A stretch of DNA of 64,000 nt, from contig JBITNC010000001.1 in NCBI GenBank assembly GCA_050084985.1, positions 108,128,001-108,192,000 on the forward strand, given 5' to 3'. The position numbers were made by a program, and so were the translations under genes. Below, in pieces: positions 1-11,559 of this stretch; position 1 is the first letter of the stretch, and every line of letters begins with the position of its first letter. The DNA is from Nageia nagi (Eukaryota > Pinophyta). Below the pieces are notes generated by a model, which saw only the letters and a list, made by a program, of their open reading frames with translations, searched no databases and had not been told where the DNA came from.

Positions 1-513
1 ACTCACTATATATCTCTTCAAACACATCTATCATTTGAAGCGATCGATGGGCCTAAGAAAGTAATAAATGGCATAATGGGTATCACCTAATGTGATTATT
101 CAGCACATGATATGCACAGAGTGGGATGCCTTCTACGTGACTTCCCTTTCACTCTATGGTCTTTAAAACTTATTTTTTGGTCCTTGCATTTAATGTATTA
201 TATTAAATATTCTTGTTTCTTGCAAGGAACCTACCATCATTTTAACTTATTTTCTTACCAATAAGCATTTAATTGTTTTTATGCTTACAAGTTACCTCCT
301 TTTTCATTTAATGACCTAAATCTTATTAATTACATATTTAAATGTATACTCAACTTCTTTATAGCTTAACACTCTACCTCCTAAAAGTAACTTGAGCATT
401 AAACAAAATGACTTGTACTCCAAGGCATTAGCTTTAACTTAAGAGATATTTTTAAGGTAAAATTTGTTTTAACTGAGAGTATATTCATCCAATTTCACAT
501 TCTTATGTAGCAA
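1..513. other. AT-rich sequence upstream of copia gag; no gene seen
   Basis: This stretch has no ORF with recognisable homology, no clear LTR boundary and no TGGTATCAGAGC-type primer-binding site. It is probably the leader or a diverged 5' LTR of the copia element, because gag starts at 514. Confidence 0.4.
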
Positions 514-1482
514 ATGGGAGAATCCTTTTTACCCAAACACATTATTGATGGTTCCAACTATAAGATTTGGGAGCCTTGAATGAGAGCTAAATTGCAGGTA
601 AGGAAGCTTTAGCAAATAGTGAATAAGAACCTTGTACCTCGTACAGATGAGAAGGCACTAGAGGCTTACAACACAAACAATGAGTTGGAAACCTTCATGA
701 TTTATCATGCAATATCATATGATGTGCTCCTGATGATTTTCTCTTCAAATTCAGCAAAAGAAGCATGGAATAAGCTTAAACAAATCTACCTTGGTTCAAA
801 CTTTTCAAGAAGGTTTACCATTCTCCAAAAGTTACTTCAATATTGTCAAGGGGAAGATGAAAATGTGGCTATCTACTTGAACAAAATCATTGACCTAAGG
901 AACCAACTTGTTGCTTTTGGATGCAATTAGATCAATGATGAGTTCATGGTCTTCATCATTCTTCAAAACCTCTCTTCAAAGTTTGGAAACTTTGTAACAG
1001 TTATGGAAACAAGACTTGATGATAAAGAAGAAGTCATCTCCCTTGAGAACCTTTCAAGGCACCTATTGAAGCATAAGGAAATCCTTAACAATAAAAGGTT
1101 GATTTCTTCTCCTAAAGATAATAACATTGCTCTTGGAGCAATCAAAAATCCTTTCAATAAGAAGTTCAACCATCAAGAGAAATCTTACCCTTGTTCTTCC
1201 AAAAGGTTTGAGAAAAGAAATAATGGCTACAATAGCAATAGGAACAATAAAAATCATAGTAGCAAGAACAATGGCAACAACAATCATTTCAAGCAAAGAG
1301 ATGGAAAAGGTAAAGCAAACACTCCTTATCCTAAGAAAATGTTTGATGGAAATCGTAACTATTGTGGCATTCAAGGTCACAAATAAGTTGATTGTTATAA
1401 AAAGAAAAGAGAATAAAAGTACAAAGGTAATGAAAATGTAAAGAACTACAAAGGAAAGAAAAATACTTATGCTAGTTTTACT
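514..1482 (+). pseudogene. copia gag (UBN2-type), nonsense-disrupted
   Basis: The reading frame opens with ATG at 514 (MGESFLPKHIIDGSNYKIW), typical of the copia gag N-terminus. Residues coded at about 619-1130 resemble the UBN2 gag core, with the pattern KEAWNKLKQIYLGSN and a later LSSKFGNFVTVME. A basic Asn/Lys-rich tail follows, then a zinc knuckle at about 1354-1400 whose first cysteine is missing (YCGIQGHK, then a stop, then DC). Stops at about 577, 610, 928, 1384 and 1414 are all nonsense substitutions in one frame; no frameshift is needed. Gag would form the virus-like particle that packages element RNA. This copy cannot make it. Confidence 0.8.
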
Positions 1483-4305
1483 ATGACACTCTACTCCATG
1501 TCTTGCACTTTTTCATCTGAATGGATTGTTCACTCTGGTTGCACTAATCACCTATGCTTTGAAAAGAAAAAGTTTAAGAACTTTCACAAGTATAATAAGG
1601 ATGTAGTTTTGATAGGTGATAACTCTACCCTTGAAGTCCAAGGAATTGGGAGTGTGCTAATTCACAAAAAGGTTCTTGAAAATGTTCTCTATGTTCCTAA
1701 GTTAAGGATGAACCTTCTCTCTATGATCCAAGTTGTTAGTAAAGGGTACCCTTTTGAGTTTGAATCTCAATCTTGGTGCATTAAGAAAGGATTTGCCACT
1801 TTGGTTAAAGGATCAGTGAAAGATAACCTCTACATTATGGATCAAGTACCATCAAAGATATGTCTTGCTTCTAATGTGTGTTCTAAAGGTAATCTTGGGC
1901 ATCATCATTTAGGGTACCTTAACCATAGGAGTATTCAAGTAATGAAAGATCAAGAACTTGTGGAAGGTTTGCCTTCAATTTCTCCTTTAGTTAGTCTATG
2001 CAAGAAGTGTATTCTTGGAAAGATGCATAGACAAAAGTTTAAAAAAGATAAGGCAACAAGAGCATCTCAACCTCTTCAACTTGTGCATTTAGACATGATG
2101 GATCTATTTCAAACTAATTCACTTAGAGGAGCATCTTATATCTTGAAATTCATTGATGACTTTAGTAAGATGACCTTTTGGTATCTACTTGAGCACAAAG
2201 ATCAAACCTTTGAAAGTTTTAAAGTTTTTAAGGCCTTTATTGAAAATCAGACTAACTTTAAAATCAAGATGTTAAAATCAGATAATAGGGGAGAATATAA
2301 TAGCAATGAGTTCAATGACTATTATGCTAAGTATGGAATCAAGAGGTAGTTTATGATTCCTTACACTCCTCAGTAGAATGGTGTTGCCAAAAGGAAAAAT
2401 AGAATAATTATGGAGATGGCTAGATGCATGTTGGGTAATCTTCCTAAGTTCTTATGGGATGAAGCTATGAGCATTGCTATTTACACCTTGAATAGGTGTC
2501 TCACAAAAGTTATTCAAAGTAAAAATCCTTTTGAGGCATGGTCAGAAAGAAAACCTAACATTTCTCACCTTAGGGTGTTTGGTTGTGAAGCTTTCTCCTA
2601 CATTGTTTCTAAGAAAAGGAGGAAGTTGGACAAAAAAGATAAAAAATACATCATTTTGGGTTATGAAAGTTATCATAGAGGCTATAGGCTCTACTCTCCA
2701 ATCTATAAAGTAGTGTTCATTTCAAGGGATGTAAAGTTCAATGAACTTTCTAAAGAATCTACTTCTAACAAGGATGTTGATGATCCATAGGACTCTTCAG
2801 TTGCTCCTAGCTATTTGGATATTGATGTAGACAAATCACCTTAGGAACAAAATTCTCCAACACAAAGGGTAACAAGGAGCATGACCTTGAACAAATCCTT
2901 AATTGCTAAAATTGACAACAAGCATGAGCCCTCAACCTTCAAAGAAGCTTCTAAGCACGAGTACTAGATGGAAGCCATGAAAGTCGAGTATGAGGTATTT
3001 ATGAAAAATAAAACTTGGCACTTGGTTCCTTATCCAAGTGAAAAGAATGTGATTGGAAATAAGTGGATCTACAAGGTCAAGTTCAATTCAATAGGATATA
3101 TTGAGAAATACAAGGCAACATTAATAGCTAAAGGTTTTTCTCAAAAATATAATATAGATTATGAAGAAACCTTTGCTCCCATGGTAAAGATGCCTACTGT
3201 GAGAGTTATCTTTGCTCTTTCTATAGCTCAAAGATAGAAAGGCTTTCAACTTGATGTCAAGAGTGCATTTCTTAATGGTGACTTAGATGTGTAAATATTC
3301 ATGAATCAACTAGAAGGGTTTATTATGGAAGGCTAAAAGTCCTTTGTGTGCAAGATAAAGAAGTATTTGTATGGACTTAAGCAAGCACCTTGAGCCTGGT
3401 ATAGAAAGATTTCAAGGTACTTTGTAGATATTGGATTCTCCAAGTGTTTTTTTTACTTTGATCTATATGTTCTTAATAAAAGAAAAGACATGGTCTTGAT
3501 TCTCCTTTATGTGGATGATCTTTTGATTACTAGAAAAAATGATGAAAACATTCAAGAGTGCATATCCAAACTTAAGGCAACATTTGATGTGATTGATCTT
3601 GATCTCTTTCACTACTATCTTGGAATGCAAGTGTATCAATATAAGGATTGTACTTACCTCAATCAATTTAAGTATATATCATACATATTGTAGAAGTTTG
3701 GAATGGAGGAGTGCATATATGCTACAATCCTAGTCTCTACTAGAATCACTATTTTTCTAAGCTCTAACTCTTAGTTAACTGATGCTACAGCTTATAGGTA
3801 ATTAATTGGTAGTTTTTTGTATTTAACTATATCTAGGCCTGATATTACCTTTGTAGTGAATCTAATGGCATGATTCATACAAAAACCATATGTTGAGCAC
3901 CTCAATGCTATTAAGCAAATCTTTAGGTATGTTGTAGGGACTAAGGATCTTGCTCTCAACTATTCCAAGTTACCCTCATTTGTTCTCTCTAGATTCTCAT
4001 ATTATAACTATGGGGGAGATAGAGATGATAGGAAATCAACCTTTACATATTATAATTAGTAGGCTATTTCTTTGGCTAAGAATCCAATGTTCCATTAGAG
4101 AACAAAACATGTGAAAATCCATGCCTATTTTATCAAGGAGAAGGTTCTTAATTGCATCATACACCTGGATTATTGTTCATCCACCTTAAACTCTATTTAT
4201 TTGTTCACCAAACCCCTCTTTAAAGCTTAGTTTTATAAGCTTAAGGATGCTATCGAGTTGGTTAAGTTGCCCTTAAGGGGGAGTGAATTTGAATTCATGT
4301 GTTGA
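1483..4305 (+). pseudogene. copia pol (protease, integrase, RT, RNase H), nonsense-disrupted
   Basis: The domain order is protease, GAG-pre-integrase, integrase, RT, RNase H, which defines Ty1/copia. The protease motif reads HSGCTNH, so the catalytic Asp is replaced by His. The HHCC zinc region is at about 1890-2040. The integrase core has LDMMD and SDNRGEY, but the third catalytic residue is changed (GVAKRKNR instead of GVAERKNR). RT spans about 2968-3700 with YVDD intact near 3511. RNase H is incomplete: about 60 codons are missing near 4060. All recognised pieces lie in the same frame as gag up to the terminal stop at 4303-4305, with about twenty in-frame stops over gag and pol. Dead copy. 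Confidence 0.85.
4270..4290 (+). other. Polypurine tract inside the end of copia pol
   Basis: The sequence TTAAGGGGGAGTG sits in the last codons of pol. A second, near-identical tract (18381-18390) directly abuts the 3' LTR, so this one is an internal polypurine tract. Confidence 0.5.
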
Positions 4306-4417
4306 ATTCATATTTGTGATGACAACTTCACCCCTAGGAGGATTTTATGTTGTATAGTGTTGATTTTGTTGTACACCTTCATGGGAAGTTTGCTCTACAT
4401 GAAGAACTTATTGTACA

Positions 4418-4640
4418 AATTGGCCAATCTTGCACTATTCAATTATCCATGTGTGAAGAATTCTTATGTGTCTTTTGGCACTATTTAGTTATCCATATGT
4501 GAGGAACTCATACGTGCATACTCTTTTTTTGGTCAATCTAGCATTGTTTAGTTATCCATGTGTGAGGAACTCTTATGTGTCTTTTGGCACTATTCGGTTA
4601 TCCATATGTGAGGAACTCATATGTGTATGCTCTATTTTTA
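4418..4640 (+). repeat. Tandem direct repeat in copia 3' untranslated region
   Basis: Two copies of a unit of roughly 107 bp follow each other. Each is itself built of two similar halves containing TTATCCATRTGTGAGGAACTC-like sequence. It is non-coding and lies between the pol stop and the gypsy insertion. Confidence 0.7.
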
Positions 4641-4698
4641 AATGATAATCAACACATGTTTTATATACAGCAGGTGACTATAAGTTTTTGGCATGGCA

Positions 4699-5078
4699 TA
4701 TTCATGATGACTTATAGTGCACCATTGATTAGTTCATGATGGCATTGGTGTGATTCATCTATCCTTGTTGATATGAATATGATGCATCTAACTCATCTTG
4801 TTATTTGAGCTGCTTATGAATTGTAGGTTCTTTTGAGATTGCAGGTTACTTACCTCAAGTATGTAGGCTCTTGGAGACTCTTCATAACTTCTAGTTGGAT
4901 CACTACTTCATGTACATTGAAACTGGTTGTGATTAATGATTGTATTTGACAAAATAGTGAGTCTCAAACTAGATATTTCTCACTTCACAAATTTGTAAAA
5001 AGTTCTCATCTTTGTTGTATTTATTTGGAGGAGAACTCTCTTACTTTCTCTTCTTCTTCTAACTTGCACTATCCCAAT
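4699..5078. repeat. 380-bp flanking duplication, left copy
   Basis: This copy of copia 3' untranslated sequence ends exactly at the left terminus of the gypsy LTR. The same 380 bp recurs at 17994-18373, starting exactly at the right terminus. The two copies differ at about nine positions. Confidence 0.9.
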
Positions 5079-6364
5079 TGTTGATTAGGATTGTGTAATA
5101 TATGCACTATGAACAATCTTAACCAAAGTAAATCAAGAACAGACTATGGTGATAGTCTGATCTCTGAAGAAGGCCGGTTCCTTATACATTGGGTATAGGA
5201 GAAGTAACAGGAAAGAAAATAAAAGGAGTAGAGTGTGAGGAATTTAAGCAAAAGGGCTTAAGGTAACAAGAGAGAAAGAAAAGGTGAATCACTAGTTCAG
5301 CACGGGCTTTCATAGGGTGTGAAACCTTGGCCTGAATCTAGTGTAGCAGCTATAGTACAAGCTCTCACTCTCTAGTAGTTTCCCAACTTTACTCTACCAT
5401 GTATGCAGACAAAGTTATACTAACAGCTCGTAATTATCATTCATGAAACATGCCAAGCTGCCACAATGTAACCTAATTAAGAATAACAATTATGAGTGCT
5501 AGACAAGAAAGGTCAATATGATATCATATTACTAATAAAAACTATAGGTCTTAGAGAACAAATGTAAGGAGCAATACTAGGGCTTTCGACCCCTTTCCCT
5601 TTGTGTATTCCTTACTTATACTAAAATAACAATAGTTACAAGAATTGTAAAACAAAAATGATTACAAAAATAGCTTCAAAATTTTAGCCTTCTTTTAACT
5701 GATACTAGCTATATATGCCACTTGGTAGAATATTACAAAAATTGGATAGATTGTAAATGATAACAGCTTCTTGATAACTATGATCTCACCTCTCATTGAC
5801 CCCATCTCTACATTCTATAATATTCTACTTACTGGCTCCGGTTATTCAATCACTCCTTGCTGACCTCATCTTTTTTGGGATCTAGTTTCATTCAAAAATG
5901 TGAACATTATTTTCCCCATGATGTCATCTTCATACTTTTGGAATGCTTCACTTTATTGATTATGGATTTTCAGTAACCCTTTTGCTGACCTCATCACTTC
6001 TAGGATATTCTACTTACTGGCTCCAGCTATTCAATCACTCCTTGCTGACCTCATCTTTTTTGGGATCCGATTTCATTCAAAAATGTGAACATTGTTTTCT
6101 CCATGACATCATCTTCATACTTTCGAAATGCTTCACTTTACTAATTATGGATTTTTGGTAATCCTTTTGCTGACCTCATTTCCTTCGGGATCCGGTTTTG
6201 GGTTAAGGTCTAAAATCACTGACATCATCTCTTTTGTATCTAGGTTACTCAACATTAACTTCGTGGGGCTTTTCTTCTTTCTTAATAATGTCATTACTTT
6301 CAGAAACCAGTTCTTAAAACCCATTATGATTATTCTTAGCCTATGTCACCTCCAGAAGTGATCA
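5079..6364 (-). repeat. Gypsy 3' LTR (left, 1286 bp)
   Basis: This matches 16523-17993 over its whole length, at roughly 95% identity by eye, except that it lacks one 185-bp internal repeat unit. Termini are TGTTGATTAG and AAGTGATCA on the plus strand. It lies downstream of the coding region in element orientation, so it is the 3' LTR. Confidence 0.9.
5820..6190. repeat. 185-bp tandem repeat inside LTR, two units
   Basis: Units begin near 5820 and 6005 with ATATTCTACTTACTGG and share a GCTGACCTCATC motif. The small ORFs at 5943 and 6128 are by-products of this repeat and are not genes. Confidence 0.85.
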
Positions 6365-6521
6365 TAATTTCAGAAGAACCTTGGAGTAATGATTATGTAT
6401 CAATATACATTTTGGTGACATTTGTGGGAAAATTTTGCCAATTACAAAGAAATTTTAGAACCCAAAATCTTATTAGAATGAATCAATGAATCAGACTTCA
6501 GTTTTGTATATTCAGCAGTTG

Positions 6522-9500
6522 CTAAACCTTACTCCAGTATGTGGGGATCCCAGAAAAATCCTTTAGCCTTGCATGGGCTAAAGCTATAATGTTCAAAATT
6601 TCATAAGACACATGAGCATGTTTTCTCAATAATTGCTGAATGTGAATGCCATTGTTTGCCAAAGAATCAAAGAATTTTATCAAATTGGTTTCGTCAAATG
6701 AAACCAAGAGTGTATCAATATCATCAATGCTTTGAATCATGCTCTGTATACCACTCAAAAATTCAACTTCAAAGACAAGCGAGCCATCACTTCTCCATAA
6801 CTCTGGGATTTTAGATGCATTTAATCCTTGAATCTCTAACTTTAGGTTTTTCATTTCTTATGTTTGGATCAAGACATTACCCTTGATCTCATGACAAACC
6901 CATTTCCCCTCACCGAGTAATTAATTACTGACATGAGTTCCACTCGATCACCAATATTATGAGACTGTAGCTTTTCATTAGAGAGGTCGTTCAGCCTCTT
7001 GTTTGCTTGCTTGGCCTATTCTAAAATTGGATTCAAAATATTTTCACATCTGGCGACCTCAACCTCGAGCCTTTTGAACTCTGACAGGCATGATTCTATA
7101 TGGTCTCTCAGATGAATCAAATCTTTGATTTCTTGCGCCCTCAACTCCCAAAACCTTTTCTTCATATTTAACAAAAAGGATTTATCTACCTTATTCATAG
7201 TCAGACTTAATTGGAGTTGCGCTATATTAGTGTTCAAATCGCTAATAATTGTATCTTTTATCATAATCTATACTACTTTGGCAGCTACATCAGCATCTCT
7301 CTAAGAGATGATGGCATCTTTCTGGCTCAAAATGTCTACTGTAGGAGCTGTCGCTAAACTAGTCTTCAAAATTGATATATTATTTTCCACAGCTTTCAAT
7401 TTTGCCTTCTAAGTGTCTAATTGCTGCTTCATAGCTTCATGGGCCTTTTGTAGCTTACTGTACTTGACCTTCAACTTTGTCAACTCTGATATGTTAAGGT
7501 CTACTACAGTTTGCAAGAGCTCATTTTTATCATTCCGAGATATGCTTTGTGTGTTGATTTTTACCTGGGTGTTCATAGCGAATAGATCACTTTGCCCCTC
7601 TTGTGGGTCTTGGGAAATTTCCATTTCAAGCACCTTATGCTTTGGATCCATTGAAGTTCGGAGCCTTACCAGATTATCTAGAACTGGAAGCTTCTTGACC
7701 TACTTCTACATCCATGCATCTTGTCCCTATTTCATATGTTGGTACTGCTGCATAATGCCATCCACAAATACTTGTTGTCCTAATATCATAATAAATGGAG
7801 ATCCGATGCTCAACTCCTGAGAGGAGGAGGCAACGATCTGCTATGTTGGTGTCACAGGGCTAGCTTGACTGGGCCCAGGGACACTACTACCAGATGGTTT
7901 CATAGTAGAAAGTGTTGGAATGGATGAAGGAGAGGATGATGGAGGTAGAGATGGTGGAGGTGATGATGGTATTGTAGTGATGCTAATGATGGGGGGAATT
8001 TGTGGGTTGGATGTAAGGGGAAGGGAGCTTTACCATTGGATAGGTGGTAGTGGTGTTATGAAAGATTGAATGGGTGAAGCTGGAATGGTTACTGGAATTT
8101 GCAAAAGTGAAATTGGAATGGAAATGGATGCGATAGAAATAGATAGAGGAGTAGGAGAAGTAGGGGAAGAGGGAGTAGAGAGCATACCTGATGGAGTAGG
8201 GCTCTTCCTTCTTCTCTTTAGCGATGGTGGGAGTGCTACCTTCTATTTTTGGACTTTTCTTTTAACAGTATACACTCTCCCAGGCCTCCTAGCTGCTATT
8301 TCTATGGAAACTTCTTTGGTTTCTTCCTCAGGTTGCTCCTCCCAAGCTACTGCTTGGGATCTTGCACGTCCCTACTCTCTCTCCTCATCACTATCATCCG
8401 AACATTCATCTACAGGGATGTTTGTGGGATATTCTATTCTCCACATCTCTTCAAATTTATCATCTAAATCAGAATCTAAAGGGGTATTCCGATTTCTAGA
8501 TTCAATCTAGTACTAGGTGAAGGCAGCTATTTTTTCCTCACTCCAACTCTGATCTCTTAAGGTTTTCAAATACTTTTTTGAGATGGAATCTATTTTTGGG
8601 TCAAAATTTGCTTTCTTGCTATAAAACCTTAACCATGGTGGTAATAAATCCTTAGTAATCAAGGTAGTGGGCATTACCTTGCCTTCATGTTCCAAGTTTT
8701 GCCAACTAAGTAGCTCCAGCCTGGATTCAACTCTAAAACCCGGGGGATTGGGCTAGCTTTTGAACTTCTTACCAAAGATATCCTTAGGATCATATAACAA
8801 ATATTGACTAAGTTTTTTCAATTTTAATTTCAATAATTTACCTTTTAATTGGTCACTTGCTCCCCTACTTTAAAGCACCAAGTTGTGCACTTTATGAGGA
8901 AGGGCATAAACTATCCTCTTTTTTACTACAGCTCCATATTTAGAATCTATATAATCCATTTGTTTGGTGTATTCCATACTGAAAACCCAATCCATTACAT
9001 GGACTGATAGTAAGAAAGGAGCCCCAGAAAACCCATAAAGCTTGATGAAAGTCCCCTCCTCTGTGAAGAACTAGTCCCCGGTCTCTCCATGGGGCATTCG
9101 GAGGTAAAGTTTGGAAGCTATTGATAATATTGGAACTAGAGGGGTAAATAAACTCATTGTAGGAACCAAAAAGTTTTCTACAAAGAAGTAATAACCTGCT
9201 AAGGACCTCACCTCCTCAGGCCATTTGTCCACTGGCTTTTGAGACCCACTTTCATCAGTTTGAACCAAGGTTAAATTCTTGAAAACATTGGCATTTTGAT
9301 GAATCATCATCCACATAATGTGTGACACATATGCAAAATGAGATCCCTCACTAATCTTTTCTAACTGTTCATACATTCCATCTAAAAGGGCAATAGCCCA
9401 GTCATACATTGTAGGAGAGATTGGGTGAGAAATTTGGTATGCAATAGCCAATTTTGATGGTGAGACATACCTATCTATCTCTTCACCTGCTACTATGGCT

Positions 9501-10009
9501 AACATGGATAATAATAATTGAAGATGTGCAAAAAAATTGGAGAGTAGGAGCTCAGAACTGGGGAACTCCATAAAATTTACGGTCCCCACTACATTTTTAT
9601 TTAGCCAAGCCGTGATACTTGCTCTTAGATTTGAACTAGGTGTTATATACCAATCAATGTGCATAAGGGAATGCATAGGGGAGGGTGGATTAAAAGCCTT
9701 CGCTATTGAAATGGAATCCAAATTTAGAATAGTCTTTCCTTGCAAGTCTCTGACTATTCTAGTTGCAGGATCAAATGCCCCCCTTATAACCTCTATCAAC
9801 TCAGGAGCAGGAAAGCATCTATGAGGAATGAAGTACATGAGACCCAACCCCATTGGTGAATGTGCTATGTGATTAAAACTAAATTTTGGGTACTTACCTT
9901 TAGCGGTGCCCTTGGGGTTCTTATTTCAAGCTGTAATTTCAGTGTCCCATAATAATTCCATGGAATCCATTATTTTCCTTACTATCTTCACCAATGATCC
10001 TGAGCTCAT
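6522..10009 (-). pseudogene. Extra ORF downstream of gypsy integrase, unknown function
   Basis: From an ATG near 10009 the minus strand reads for about 1,160 codons in one frame, interrupted by several nonsense codons, with one shift of frame near 6860 before the final stop at 6522. The first part (about 10009-8510) is a folded-looking domain whose best stretch is 9853-9071 (for example SSNLRASITAWLNKNVVGT and PTMYDWAIALLDGMYEQLEK). The middle (about 8500-7700) is acidic and then very rich in Pro and Ser. The last part (about 7650-6900) is charged with heptad-like spacing (LNISELTKLKVKYSKLQKAH), probably coiled coil. I recognise no family. It sits in element sense between integrase and the 3' LTR, where retroviruses and some plant elements keep env-like genes, but I see no clear signal peptide or membrane span, so I do not call it env. 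A relative of plant transposon-associated proteins is possible. Confidence 0.65.
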
Positions 10010-10528
10010 TTCTATTTGCTTATGCTGCGCTTCTCAACTCCTCTTGTCTCACTTCTATCACCCTTAACCGACACTTTGCTTTTCTCATATTTTTTTGCTA
10101 TATTTCATAGCTCCTGACAATGCGCAGTAGATACTAGCTTTGCAAATTTGTAAACAAATACTTTCTATGAATTCTAGAATTTAGGTATTTTCGACGAGTA
10201 GTGCTCTTGGTCCTTTTATAGCTCATTTCATTGATTGATATGCAATCTCTCTGAATGCGTGAAATAACCTCACTGATAGTAGCATTAATAACTAATTTGA
10301 TATTATACGCTCTTTTTGGGAACTTCAAGATTTGATTTTCTATACCCCTTTTGGAAACTTCAATTCTGTCGATGCCAAAAGTACAACTACCATTAACACT
10401 AAGCTACTAATAAATAGCTAACAACTACAACAACAACTTGAAATAAATGCAAATAGCACACTATATACAATATGTGTACAAAATTATATCTTTTCAAAAG
10501 ATCACTGTCCCACACTTGCGGTCTTATA

Positions 10529-11530
10529 TCACTTTAGGTGTTGTCCATTAACTGAAATCGACAATTTGCACCCATTTAATTTTGCCAGCTCAAAGGCATT
10601 TTTCCCAATGCATTTAGCTACTAAATAGGGTTTGAACCACATGGATTCAAATATTTTGTGTTTCCCAAGTTTAGCTCTATCCTCATCCCATTTCAACACT
10701 AAATCTCCTTTTCTGAAAGTATCCGAAGTTGATTTTCGACCGTCAAACCATCTTTTTACTATTTCATTTCTCCTTCGGAGGTCTTGATATGATCGATTCT
10801 GGAGCTCTTCTAAATGCAATAGTTCATTCATTCGAACCTTGAGAGATTCAAAATCCTTGCCATATTCTTGCAAAACTTTTAAAACTAAAAGCTCAGAATG
10901 ACTTGGTAATACCACCCTTTTACCGTATACCAACGTATATGGGCTAGTTTTAATAGCCAATTTTACTGTGATCCTGTCTTCCCACAATGCCCAATTGAGC
11001 TTTTTGTGCCAAGTTCGAGGATTATCTTCCACTATTCTTTTGAGAATCCGAATCAGATTCTTGTTTATAGACTCAGCCAAACCATTACCCTACGGGTAAT
11101 AGTTTGAGGAAGTTTTCCAATAGATACCTAATCTCATAGCAAAATTAGTAACTTCAACTCCTACGAATGCTAAGCCATTATCCAAAATTATCGTTTGGGG
11201 AATACCATACCTGGTAATTAACTTTTCTATAAATCTTAGAATAGTCTTCTGATTTGCCTCTTTTACAACTTGTACTTCCACCCATCTGGTGAAAAATTCT
11301 ATAGTAGTAAGGATGAATTTATGTCTGGAAAAGGAGTTTGGATTGATGACTCTGATAAAATCTAGCCCCCACTGTTGGAAGGGTTCTTCTACTTGGATTG
11401 GTTCCAATGGTAATGCCACATTTCTCTTTATTCCTACATACCTTTGACACTTTTCACAATTTTGTGCCTTTGCGAAAGCATCTTTGAACATAGTAGGCCA
11501 GTAATATCCTGCCTGAATAATCTTACCCAC
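10529..11530 (-). pseudogene. gypsy integrase, one in-frame stop
   Basis: The frame starts in the zinc-binding half (GKIIQAGYYWPTMFKDA, then CEKCQRY) and continues into the catalytic core with WGLDFI, LDNGLAF and GLAESINKN, so the D, D, E catalytic positions are all visible. A C-terminal segment follows (FRKGDLVLKW, then KIFESMWFKPYLV), the usual non-specific DNA-binding end. The stop at 11088-11090 lies between NYYP and GNGLAES, where a Gln codon is expected (TAG from CAG). Relative to RT the frame has shifted between about 11,560 and 12,100. Integrase would insert element cDNA into host DNA in the nucleus. The C-terminal stop is at 10529. Confidence 0.85.
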
Positions 11531-11559
11531 TATAGTGTATCTAGAGTAATGACCTCCAG

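Noticed and set aside
7413-8510. Plus-strand ORFs of 135 and 146 codons
   Set aside because: They are shadows of the Pro/Ser-rich and coiled-coil part of the minus-strand extra ORF.
6522-10009. Calling the extra ORF an envelope gene
   Set aside because: Position alone suggests it; I see no convincing signal peptide, cleavage site or membrane anchor.
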